Of a DNA stretch of 64,000 nt, positions 55,752 through 63,651 are shown in pieces. The position numbers were made by a program, and so were the translations under genes. Each line of letters starts with the position of its first letter. The first letter of the stretch is position 1. Below the pieces are notes generated by a model that saw only the letters and a list, made by a program, of their open reading frames with translations, did not search any database and had not been told where the DNA came from. This DNA comes from Pseudodesulfovibrio profundus (GTDB lineage Bacteria; Desulfobacterota; Desulfovibrionia; Desulfovibrionales; Desulfovibrionaceae), in contig NZ_LT907975.1 of the NCBI RefSeq assembly GCF_900217235.1, positions 4,104,906 to 4,168,905 on the forward strand, in the 5' to 3' direction.

Positions 55752-56384
55752 TTAGCCATTGTTGTTGCTGTAGGCGTTGGCTGCTCTGAACTTGGCAGCA
55801 TTGACAGCCGTTCTGAGCTTGGGTGGGGCTGCCGGAGTTACAGGCTTCGGCGCAGCCGGTTGTTGCTTGGTTGCCGGATCCGCTGCAGGTGCCATGTTTT
55901 GATTCGGTGATGCTGGTTCTTGCGGTGAATTGGCCGGTGGAGTCGCCTGCATGACCGGGGCTGGCGGAGTTGATTGAGTCGAGATGGTGCGTGAGTCACC
56001 CGGAGCGGCCTTGCCGTCCATGACCGGGACAATCTCGGCATAGGCCGAACAGATGCCTTCCAGAATCTTGATAACGTCATCAATCATCTTTTTGTTCATC
56101 CGAATATTCGCCTTGATGAGATGGGACGTGCAGAACTGATAAAGAGAACCCAGCTTGGGGGTGATCTCTCCTCCCTTCTCCTTGTTCAAACTCTCCGAAA
56201 GCTCATGAATAATCGCCATGGCCTTGGAGATGTACACTCCCTTCTTGGCGTAATCCTTATTGTCGATTTCAACCTTTGCACGCTTGAGAAACTTGATCGC
56301 GGCTTCGTAAAGCATGATCAAGAGTTCCCCTTGCGTGGTCGTTTCGACCTGTGTGGCGAGATAAGCCCTAGCGGGATTGGCCAT
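55752..56384 (-). CDS. fliS: Flagellin export chaperone FliS with long tail
   Basis: FliS binds the C-terminal helix of flagellin and prevents premature polymerisation. The N-terminal 125 residues match the family (RAYLATQVETTTQGELLIMLYEAAIKFLKRA and the helical GEITPKLGSLYQFCTSHLIKAN). The remainder, about 85 residues, is a proline/alanine/glutamine-rich tail ending KLRTAVNAAKFRAANAYSNNNG, making 210 residues against the usual 125-140. It lies 21 bases after fliD. Confidence 0.93.
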   Translation of the reverse strand: MANPARAYLATQVETTTQGELLIMLYEAAIKFLKRAKVEIDNKDYAKKGVYISKAMAIIHELSESLNKEKGGEITPKLGSLYQFCTSHLIKANIRMNKKMIDDVIKILEGICSAYAEIVPVMDGKAAPGDSRTISTQSTPPAPVMQATPPANSPQEPASPNQNMAPAADPATKQQPAAPKPVTPAAPPKLRTAVNAAKFRAANAYSNNNG

Positions 56385-56405
56385 TAAGTCATCCTCCTGT
56401 CGTTA

Positions 56406-58100
56406 CTACGCAAGTTGGCTCAGTGAGTTTTCTAACTGACCCTGTCTGAGCTCATATTGACCGAGGAGCGCATCAAGTCGAGCGAACTTGAGCTTGAGGT
56501 TGCGTTCCATCTTTCCAATACGAGTATTTTCGTATTCGATCTTTTGATCGATACTGTCCATAATATCGTTGTAATTATCCTGAAGGACAGCCAAGGGACC
56601 GCCTTCATATGTGTACTTGTTGTATGGCTTGGTCAGCTCCGACAGTTCGTCGATCATCTGACCGGTCTTGCCTTGCTTGACCGAAACCGAGCCTGAATAT
56701 GTCCCGGCATTTGTGTTGTCGAGGCGTATTGACATACCAGTCGAAGTTCCTGACTTGCCAGTTATTTCCCAGCCCGAAATCAGTGCCGGTTCACCATTGA
56801 TTGTTGCGCTGGTGATGCTGGTTCCATCGCTGACTATTTCGACGTCATACACACCCGGCTTCGTGGTTCCCTTGATGAGAGAGCTGAATGTGAAGTCCGG
56901 GGAGTTGCTTTCTGCCTTGCTGTCGGCGGAAAAAAGCTCTGCAACAGCGTCAGGGGCTTCTTCAAGTACCTTATCAAATACTTCATGGTCGATCTTCAGC
57001 AGGCCGTAGGTTGGCGAACCTTCTTCCGCGTCGGTCAGGATTCCGAGTTGCGAAAGGGCAGTATACTTGTCGCCCGTGAGGTTTTCGGCGTCCCAGTTCA
57101 CAAAACCCAGCCCCATTTCAGCGGTAATGTTCTTAAGCTTCTGGGAGACCATGTCCACACCGTAGTTACCAGTGAGGATGGAGCCCTCTCCTTCTTCGTT
57201 TACAGAAGTTATCGCTTGTATCTGGGCACGGATTACATTGACCTGCTCAATGAAGGTCATGACGTTTTCCTTAACGCCCTCTGGTTCTGTCGCAATGTTG
57301 AGCTTGACGGTTGAGCCCGGGGCCGCATTCTGTAAATTGAGCGTTATGCCGTTAACGACATCGTTGATGCTGTTTGACGATCGTTCGATCCAACCTCCGG
57401 CGGCCGAGGGGAATCCGTTTACGCGTATTTGCGAATTGACGGCGTTTTGGGTCTCGTTGAAATCCGAGGCATTGAAAATAAGGCTGCCGGTGTTGGATAT
57501 GACGAGCTGATTGTCTGCACCTAAATCCATTCCATTCAACTGAAGATGGTAGGAAGAACCATCATAGATGGTCGAGGCCCGAATGTGGGTTCGTGAGTCA
57601 GCGTGGTTGTTAATGATATTAACGAACCCTTGCAGCGTGGTGCCTGCAGAAATATTGCTTATGGTATGGCTTTCGCCACCATAGGAAAAGGTAAACGAAG
57701 AGTTGGCTGTGAACACAGCAGCATCGAGAGAACTTGCTCCGGTACTCGTGATGAGCACATCATTCGTCGCGAGTTGCCCGACTTCGATGGTATGGGATGC
57801 CTCCTGCGCACTGCTGTCGGCTGTGGCCGTCAGAATGGATGAGTCCGTTGTGGAAACGGCCTTTGATAAAAATTCACTGACAGTATTGAATCCCTCAAGT
57901 GTCGTCTTGAGAGAAAGCATCTGGGTATTGAGAGCTTGAAACTGTTCGTTCTTCAGCTCCCATGAAGCTCGCCAATTCTCCAGTCGGCGAACACGATTCA
58001 TCTCAATATCGACGAGTCCATCGATAATCTGATTGAAGTCTGTGCCATTACCTAAACCGGTAAAATTGATAGCTCCTGATGTGTATGTTCCGTCAGCCAT
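56406..58100 (-). CDS. fliD: Flagellar filament cap protein FliD
   Basis: FliD caps the growing flagellum and inserts flagellin subunits. The 564-residue protein starts MADGTYTSGAINFTGLGNGTDFNQIIDGL, the FliD N-terminal signature, preceded by AGGGA seven bases upstream; the open frame to 58148 lacks such support. The D0/D1 coiled coils lie at both ends (ALNTQMLSLKTTLEGFNT and the terminal helix), with surface domains between. A sigma-54 type promoter lies upstream. Confidence 0.95.
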   Translation of the reverse strand: MADGTYTSGAINFTGLGNGTDFNQIIDGLVDIEMNRVRRLENWRASWELKNEQFQALNTQMLSLKTTLEGFNTVSEFLSKAVSTTDSSILTATADSSAQEASHTIEVGQLATNDVLITSTGASSLDAAVFTANSSFTFSYGGESHTISNISAGTTLQGFVNIINNHADSRTHIRASTIYDGSSYHLQLNGMDLGADNQLVISNTGSLIFNASDFNETQNAVNSQIRVNGFPSAAGGWIERSSNSINDVVNGITLNLQNAAPGSTVKLNIATEPEGVKENVMTFIEQVNVIRAQIQAITSVNEEGEGSILTGNYGVDMVSQKLKNITAEMGLGFVNWDAENLTGDKYTALSQLGILTDAEEGSPTYGLLKIDHEVFDKVLEEAPDAVAELFSADSKAESNSPDFTFSSLIKGTTKPGVYDVEIVSDGTSITSATINGEPALISGWEITGKSGTSTGMSIRLDNTNAGTYSGSVSVKQGKTGQMIDELSELTKPYNKYTYEGGPLAVLQDNYNDIMDSIDQKIEYENTRIGKMERNLKLKFARLDALLGQYELRQGQLENSLSQLA

Positions 58101-58154
58101 GGCTTTATCCCTGCGTGGAAGTTTTTTCCCTTTAAAGTGGGTCGCCAAGAATTA

Positions 58155-58171
58155 TGCAAACCTAATGCCAG
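58155..58171 (-). promoter_or_regulatory. Sigma-54 type promoter of fliD
   Basis: On the minus strand CTGGCATTAGGTTTGCA matches the sigma-54 consensus, with GG and GC ten bases apart and TTGCA at -12. Transcription would start about 43 bases before the fliD ATG, which is a reasonable leader length. Confidence 0.75.
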
Positions 58172-58202
58172 ATGCTGGTGTCATATCCTTCTGAAATCAA
58201 AG

Positions 58203-58230
58203 GGCCGAGCTCCATGGATGGAGCTCGGCC
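58203..58230 (-). terminator. Hairpin after the flagellin gene
   Basis: A perfect 12-bp stem (GGCCGAGCTCCA at 58203-58214 with 58219-58230) and a four-base loop lie 33 bases downstream of the flagellin stop. The T-run after it on the minus strand is weak (CTTTGATTT), so it may act by stabilising the message as well as ending it. Confidence 0.7.
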
Positions 58231-58262
58231 AAAAGAGTGCAGCAGATGCTACGTGATCAAGA

Positions 58263-59150
58263 TTAACCGATAAGGGACAGAGCCATACGAGGCAGGGAGT
58301 TAGCCTGCGACAGCATGGAAACTGCAGCCTGGGTCTTGATCTGGTTTCGGACGAACTCGGTCATCTCGGTTGCGACGTCGACATCAGAAATACGGGATTC
58401 CGCAGCCTGAATGTTTTCAGCCTGGATTTCCAGAACAGTTACGGTGTTCTCGAGTCTGTTCTGCAATGCACCAAGGTTAGCACGAATCTTATCCTTGGAA
58501 ACGATCGCATCAGTGAGCGCATCCAGGGACTGCTGTGCCAACTGCTGGGTGGAAATGGATGCACCTGCACCGGAGCCGCTTGCGAGGCCGACGCCCAGAG
58601 CGGAAGCAGTGGATTCATTGATCTGGATGTAGTAGTAATCCTCGGAAGAATCGTTACCTGCACCAAAGTGAACCTTCAGCTTACCAGTGGACTGGAGACC
58701 TGCACCGCTGTGACTGGAGGCGGAGAGGTTACCGTTAAGCAGGTAAATGCCGTTGAAGTCGGTGGAGTTGGCGATACGGGTAATTTCCGAAGCCATGGCC
58801 TGATACTCGGAGTCGATGATCAGACGCTGGTCAGAGTTGTAGGTACCCGTGGATGCCTGCATTGCCAGTTCCTTCATACGAATCAGCTTTTCATCGATAA
58901 TGCCGAGGGCGCCATCTGCCGTCTGGATGAGGGAGATAGCATCGTTAGCGTTACGAATACCCTGGTTCAGGGAGCTGATGTCAGCACGCATGAGCTCGCG
59001 AATTGCAAGACCAGCTGCGTCATCAGAAGACTGGGTGATGCGAAGCCCCGAAGACAGACGACGGGTCGAGGTTTCCAGATCACCGAATGCGCTACCGAGG
59101 TTACGGGATGCATTCATTGCCATTAAGTTGTTGTTAATAACCAGAGCCAT
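58263..59150 (-). CDS. fliC: Flagellin
   Basis: This is the filament subunit. The 295-residue protein has the conserved N-terminal (MALVINNNLMAMNASRNLG and the LSSGLRITQSSDDAAGLAI segment) and C-terminal (VDVATEMTEFVRNQIKTQAAVSMLSQANSLPRMALSLIG) coiled-coil domains. The variable middle is short, about 80 residues, and serine/glycine-rich (SASSHSGAG, SGSGAGAS), with likely sites for sugar addition. AAGGAGG lies before the ATG, and a sigma-28 type promoter is upstream. Confidence 0.97.
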   Translation of the reverse strand: MALVINNNLMAMNASRNLGSAFGDLETSTRRLSSGLRITQSSDDAAGLAIRELMRADISSLNQGIRNANDAISLIQTADGALGIIDEKLIRMKELAMQASTGTYNSDQRLIIDSEYQAMASEITRIANSTDFNGIYLLNGNLSASSHSGAGLQSTGKLKVHFGAGNDSSEDYYYIQINESTASALGVGLASGSGAGASISTQQLAQQSLDALTDAIVSKDKIRANLGALQNRLENTVTVLEIQAENIQAAESRISDVDVATEMTEFVRNQIKTQAAVSMLSQANSLPRMALSLIG

Positions 59151-59243
59151 AATTTCCTCCTTGAAATTGTTTCGGCTTCCATGCCTGAGATTGAATGTTC
59201 CGATTGTAGGTTTACCGGAAAAAATCTCTCACTTGTGCCTTAC

Positions 59244-59270
59244 TCATCGTCGGGTTGGCGAAAAACTTTA
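59244..59270 (-). promoter_or_regulatory. Sigma-28 type promoter of the flagellin gene
   Basis: On the minus strand TAAAGTTT, an 11-base spacer and GACGATGA match the FliA consensus (TAAAGTTT-N11-GCCGATAA) at 14 of 16 positions. The leader is about 85 bases. Confidence 0.85.
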
Positions 59271-59343
59271 GGTTCAGTGAACGTTTTTTTTTGTACGAAA
59301 ATCTAGGAGGATATGTTGGGTGCTAAATAAGGCGGAGCAACAA

Positions 59344-59362
59344 AAAATGCCATGCGCATTTT
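59344..59362 (-). terminator. Weak terminator after the CgeB-like gene
   Basis: AAAATGC (59344-59350) and GCATTTT (59356-59362) enclose five bases; on the minus strand a short T-run follows. It could end transcription of the gene upstream. The rest of the 257-base flagellin upstream region has no further gene. Confidence 0.5.
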
Positions 59363-59407
59363 GAGTTGGAAACGATGAAAAATGGGGTGTGTGCTGGAAC
59401 TTTTGGT

Positions 59408-61087
59408 TTAGGCAAAAGTTTTGCGCATAATATCAATTATCGATGACAACCGAACTTCATAAGTGTGTTCGGCAAGTATTCTGCGTCGGGCTGCACTGGT
59501 GATTACGGCGCGTGCGGTGGGGTTTGACAGATATTTTTTTATGAGGCCTGGAATTTCTTCTGGATTTCGGTACACCACGACTTCCGTTCCGATATCAAAT
59601 AAATTTTCTATTTGCTCACGGTGATCCGTTATCAAAAAGGAGCCGGTCGCGGGTACGTCGAATACTCGCTGATTGACCGCGCCTTTCATTTGCTGGCTGG
59701 TGCAATTGAAGTTGATTGAAGACTGCTGATAAAAAGCAGGGAGTTCTTTGTAGTAGTCGATTGCACTGAGGTGACGCCAACGCGGGGTTTGAGGAAGTTG
59801 TGATTTCCAACCGTTGTCACCAACAATCAGTGGACAGAATTCGAGTAATTGGCTGACGCAGTTGAGCCTGTATTGGCGGGTGGCTTCCCAGGTCAGAAGG
59901 GATTCCAGGGCCAGTCGTTTGTCTGTTGTCTCCATCTCCTTGAAAGCCGTATCCCATTCCGGGTAACCAGATGCCAGAAATGATGCCACATTCAGTTCGC
60001 CCGATTTGCCAAAATCCGCCGCCACTTTCTCGTATTGCATCTGAAGTTGCGGAGGCAGCACAGCGTCCTTTAACGAGTTGCTGACAGCAGAGAGCATGGA
60101 GTTACCGACAAACGAAACGTCACAAACCCAGTCGGCAGGTGCTGTTTTGGATTGCTGTGGAGCGAAACGATGCGGGTCTGTTGCCAGGGGCATGTAATGC
60201 ACATTGTCAAACCCCTTGCGCCGAAGCATTTCTTCGTTACCTGCGTCATACGTAAAAATTACCGTATTTTGCGTTGCTGGATGAGCGTATTCATGCAGGA
60301 TCAAGTGGGGGTTATCAACGAACCATGAAGCGAGTGGAAGTTGTAGCTCCTGCAATAACTCAGCAAGTTTTCCTTCACGGTCCAATCCGAAATGATTCAC
60401 AGTAAATACATAGTCAGGCTTGAAATCGACGACAGCGCGCAGAAGCGACTCAATGAAAGATTGTGTTCCTACATCGGTGTTCCCAAGTGTGAGTAGCTGG
60501 AAGGGGAGCTCCAGTCTTTTGAAAGCGGCAGTGATCTCGTCACAAAGGAAGTAGTCGGAATCAATGAAGAGCACCCGAGGTTTGGCTTCTTGGAATTTGG
60601 GATAGCGAGCAGCCTCCCAGAAGTTGTTGGTCGAAGAAGATTCAATGGTGTTGACCAGGGCGCCATAATACTCCCTGTTTAAACGAAGATATAGAGGAAT
60701 GGCGATAGGTTGAAGTGGGGCTGAGCCGTGATCTTTTTGCCACTGCCTCAGTGCGTGCATGGCGTTTTCAGCGGATTCCTCTTTGATCCAGAATACATAT
60801 GGGTTGGCGGAGTATTTCTTGTGAAGTCCAGTTGCAGTATGGATTGCTGTTTCCTGGTCAACCACAGCCACTGGTCTGCCTTGATCAACCAGTATCGACA
60901 AGGCTTCACCAATCCCAGAACCGATAAGCACGGGCAGGCTGTCACCATGAATACTCTTCACCAGAGAACTTTCGCGTTCAAGGCTTTTGCGTCCCCACAT
61001 ATGCCACGTTTTACTGTCGATACGTATGCGAACATCGGGGGCGGAGCTCTCTTCAAGGTATTCTGCTGTATAGGTTTCGCGCGTCAT
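59408..61087 (-). CDS. CgeB-like glycosyltransferase, likely flagellin modification
   Basis: The protein (559 residues from this ATG; a further ATG at 61132 is possible) ends in a GT-B-type domain of the CgeB/DUF3880 group (PRVLFIDSDYFLCDE, SFVGNSMLSAVSNSL, INFNCTSQQMKGAVNQRVFDVPATGSFLITDHREQIENLF). The first 100 residues include a glycine-rich stretch (LPVLIGSGIGEALSILVDQGRPVAVVDQE). It lies directly upstream of the flagellin gene. In Desulfovibrio this kind of gene neighbours flagellin, so sugar transfer to flagellin is the best guess. Confidence 0.82.
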   Translation of the reverse strand: MTRETYTAEYLEESSAPDVRIRIDSKTWHMWGRKSLERESSLVKSIHGDSLPVLIGSGIGEALSILVDQGRPVAVVDQETAIHTATGLHKKYSANPYVFWIKEESAENAMHALRQWQKDHGSAPLQPIAIPLYLRLNREYYGALVNTIESSSTNNFWEAARYPKFQEAKPRVLFIDSDYFLCDEITAAFKRLELPFQLLTLGNTDVGTQSFIESLLRAVVDFKPDYVFTVNHFGLDREGKLAELLQELQLPLASWFVDNPHLILHEYAHPATQNTVIFTYDAGNEEMLRRKGFDNVHYMPLATDPHRFAPQQSKTAPADWVCDVSFVGNSMLSAVSNSLKDAVLPPQLQMQYEKVAADFGKSGELNVASFLASGYPEWDTAFKEMETTDKRLALESLLTWEATRQYRLNCVSQLLEFCPLIVGDNGWKSQLPQTPRWRHLSAIDYYKELPAFYQQSSINFNCTSQQMKGAVNQRVFDVPATGSFLITDHREQIENLFDIGTEVVVYRNPEEIPGLIKKYLSNPTARAVITSAARRRILAEHTYEVRLSSIIDIMRKTFA

Positions 61088-61156
61088 GTTGTGTGAACTA
61101 CTGTATTTTGTCCCTTGAGAGCAAGTCGACATAGTATATAGTAATGAACGGTTTCA

Positions 61157-62131
61157 TCAGCTGATGTCAGGATACGGTGTTTTAGAGAACGTGGTCATTT
61201 CTGCCGTTGAGACTCTTTTCAGGCCGGAATCCATGGATGGGCCTGTCTGGGAAAGGTTGATAGCTCGTCCAGAGAATACATCATCTTCAATCTCTAAACA
61301 GAGTTCAGCCGCCCTTATTGCCGCCTGATCAATAAGTCCCGACAGGGTTGTCATCTTTTCTTTGCGCGTGACCGGGTGTCGAAAAGTAATGGATTCCTGA
61401 AGCTTGTCTCCCTGCTTGAGTAGCTGGGGGCAGTAGAACAGCATGGTCAACTCTGTGAAAAAGTCAGGAGTCACTTTCCGCAATGAAAACAAGAGCCTTG
61501 CAAGGTAGGGGATGGGGAACAGTCGTTGAAGTGTTTGGTAAAGCTGCCAACTCTTTTCGAGACCTTTTGTCACCTCTTCAGGGGACGTATGTGTCTCCTG
61601 AGCAAGTCTTTTGATCGGCAGACCGTTGGTAATTATATCAGGCGTCTGTTGAATAAGTGTGCGTAAGTAATATTTTTTGTTCCTAACTTTTTCAGGGCAG
61701 GCAACCATGTCCATGAGCGACTCAAGTGCCCTGTGCCTTTGCCTGGCCAGCGACTTCCTTTTATCATTGTCGGCGTAGTAATCGCCTGTGTAGTGCCAGA
61801 CAAATGGGTGCATGACGGAATCGGCATAAAGATGCGAAACCAGCCCAACGAGGATGGCGCATGCGAGATCCTTGTTGGCACTGGATAGGATGTGATCAGC
61901 CTGGAATCGAATAAGGTTGAACGTGTCCTGCCCCCGTGCGCCATGCAGTTTGTGGGCAAGCCTCTCCAAAGGACGACATCCCGGAAGAACGGCATAAAAG
62001 AGGGCATCGTGGAAGACGGAACCAAGCAGCAGTCCCTCTTTTTGATTGGAAACAGGTCGAGCGAATCGAGAGCCTTCGAGCCGTTGTGCGGTTTTTTCCG
62101 CAATGGTGAAATGGATCAATTCCTTTGGCAT
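61157..62131 (-). CDS. Zinc-dependent phospholipase C-like protein
   Basis: The 324-residue protein has the Zn-dependent phospholipase C domain: an N-terminal MPKELIHFTIAEKTAQRL, a histidine/aspartate pair in LGSVFHDALFYAVL, and LVGLVSHLYADSVMHPFVWHYTGDYYADN, which supply metal ligands. No signal peptide is present, so it is probably cytoplasmic and its activity is unknown. The longer frame starts at 62200, but the chosen ATG gives a family-like N-terminus. It diverges from the kinase-like gene. Confidence 0.8.
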   Translation of the reverse strand: MPKELIHFTIAEKTAQRLEGSRFARPVSNQKEGLLLGSVFHDALFYAVLPGCRPLERLAHKLHGARGQDTFNLIRFQADHILSSANKDLACAILVGLVSHLYADSVMHPFVWHYTGDYYADNDKRKSLARQRHRALESLMDMVACPEKVRNKKYYLRTLIQQTPDIITNGLPIKRLAQETHTSPEEVTKGLEKSWQLYQTLQRLFPIPYLARLLFSLRKVTPDFFTELTMLFYCPQLLKQGDKLQESITFRHPVTRKEKMTTLSGLIDQAAIRAAELCLEIEDDVFSGRAINLSQTGPSMDSGLKRVSTAEMTTFSKTPYPDIS

Positions 62132-62210
62132 AGAATGTTGTTTTTTAAAGCTGGTTGCCGTACTTGAGTTGTTTGCAATACATAATAGCTCTTGCCACAA
62201 GGAATTCAGT

Positions 62211-62738
62211 ATGACGAAATATTTGATTAATGAACAGTATGATGTTGATGATCCTAATGTCAGTAAGCAATTCGGTAAAGGTGATCGGCGCGAAGATTTT
62301 GCCGATGCCTGGCAGCAAACAGGTAATGTGATTCTTGTTGGCTTGACCGGAAGCGGAAAGCTGGCACTGGCTCACCTCCTGGCCGAGCGCACGGGATTGC
62401 CTGTGGTCGTGCCGTCAGATTCCCGAGAGGCTGTCGCCGAAATGGGGGCTGAAGGGAAGATCATTGTATTGCGCGATGAAGTGCTGGAGCAGGAAGAAGT
62501 TCGGTCCACTGTGCATGGTGCAGGCAAGGTCTTTTACTTGATGGTTGACTCCAACAGGCTTGCTGAACGAGTGGCCGACAGGGATGGTGTGGAAGATCAG
62601 GATGAACTGTGGCGCCAACTCTCAGCTCGGCTGGCGTTGATGGAGCCGGTATTTTATTCCACCTTGCACTTTATACTGCAGGCCTCTGGTCAACCGGAAG
62701 ACATGCTGGATGATGCCTTGGAAAAAATTGCTTTCTAG
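62211..62738 (+). CDS. Shikimate kinase-like P-loop protein with altered Walker A
   Basis: The 175-residue protein resembles small nucleotide kinases of the shikimate kinase type: GNVILVGLTGSGKLALAHLLAERTGLPVV near residues 38-67. The Walker A lysine (K50) is kept, but the next residue, normally serine or threonine, is leucine (L51). The acceptor-binding arginines of true shikimate kinases are not obvious. AAGGA seven bases before the ATG fixes the start. It diverges from the phospholipase-like gene and is 96 bases before thyX. Catalytic activity is doubtful. Confidence 0.75.
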   Translation: MTKYLINEQYDVDDPNVSKQFGKGDRREDFADAWQQTGNVILVGLTGSGKLALAHLLAERTGLPVVVPSDSREAVAEMGAEGKIIVLRDEVLEQEEVRSTVHGAGKVFYLMVDSNRLAERVADRDGVEDQDELWRQLSARLALMEPVFYSTLHFILQASGQPEDMLDDALEKIAF

Positions 62739-62834
62739 TGGAATTTAGTTAAGGGGCATGGAGTTGGTGACACCCCGTGCCGATTGCGCTAGAAGAGCGC
62801 ATCTTGATCACCTTTAGCGTATGGAGCTTGTTTG

Positions 62835-63572
62835 ATGCCGGAAAAGAAACTCAGGGTCGAGTTCATGGCCATGACCCCCGATGCTCTTTCCCTTATATAT
62901 GCCGCTTTCCGTCAATGTTATCATGCCGGATTTGTTGCCGACATGCTGCCCAAATTGATGTCAGGCGAGATATCCAGGGATGTTCAGGCTGATTTTGTCA
63001 GCAAGGTAATGGAATCGGGTCACGATAGCCCGATCGAGCATGTTTCGCTGACTTTCGCCATAGAAGGGATCTCGCGGGCTTGCTCACATCAGATAGTTCG
63101 GCATCGGATTGCTTCGTATTCCCAGCAGAGCCAGCGCTATGTTGCAGAAACGGATATGGAATATATCATGCCTCCTGCCATTGCGAAGATACCGGAGGCG
63201 CGTGAGCGCTTCGAGCGATTTATGGAAGAGGTTCAGTCTGCTTACGGGGATTTGCAGGATATTCTTGTGGCCCATGGTCGAAAGTCCAAAGCCAATGAGG
63301 ATGCGCGTTTCGTGTTGCCCCAAGCCGCAGAGACCAAGTTGGTCATGACCATGAATTGTCGTTCGCTCCACCACTTTTTCCATTTGCGTTGCTGCAACAG
63401 GGCACAGTGGGAGGTTCGGGCAATGGCCGATTCGATGCTTTCAATCTGCAAAGAGAAGCTTCCAGCCATTTTCGCCAATGCAGGCGCCCGGTGCGAACAG
63501 CTCGGTTATTGCCCGGAATCGCCGAAATTCGCATGTGGCAAGTATCCGACCAAGGAAAAAATCTGCACATAA
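62835..63572 (+). CDS. thyX: FAD-dependent thymidylate synthase ThyX
   Basis: ThyX makes dTMP from dUMP using FAD and methylene-tetrahydrofolate. The 245-residue protein has the family motif RHR-x7-S-x-R (R89, H90, R91, S99, R101). GGAG eight bases upstream supports the ATG at 62835 over the TTG at 62832. A cysteine-rich tail (CEQLGYC and CGKYPTKEKICT) extends the C-terminus. No classical thyA is seen in the window. Confidence 0.96.
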   Translation: MPEKKLRVEFMAMTPDALSLIYAAFRQCYHAGFVADMLPKLMSGEISRDVQADFVSKVMESGHDSPIEHVSLTFAIEGISRACSHQIVRHRIASYSQQSQRYVAETDMEYIMPPAIAKIPEARERFERFMEEVQSAYGDLQDILVAHGRKSKANEDARFVLPQAAETKLVMTMNCRSLHHFFHLRCCNRAQWEVRAMADSMLSICKEKLPAIFANAGARCEQLGYCPESPKFACGKYPTKEKICT

Positions 63573-63616
63573 TTTTCTCACAGGTCGGGAGTCTTTCCTT
63601 GCCTCAGGATGCCTTG

Positions 63617-63651
63617 AAACGCTTGCCATAATTATGTCAAGCGTTTTTTTT
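63617..63651 (+). terminator. Terminator after thyX
   Basis: AAACGCTTG (63617-63625) and CAAGCGTTT (63638-63646) enclose a 12-base loop, followed by a run of eight Ts. A strong intrinsic terminator 44 bases after the thyX stop. Confidence 0.92.
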
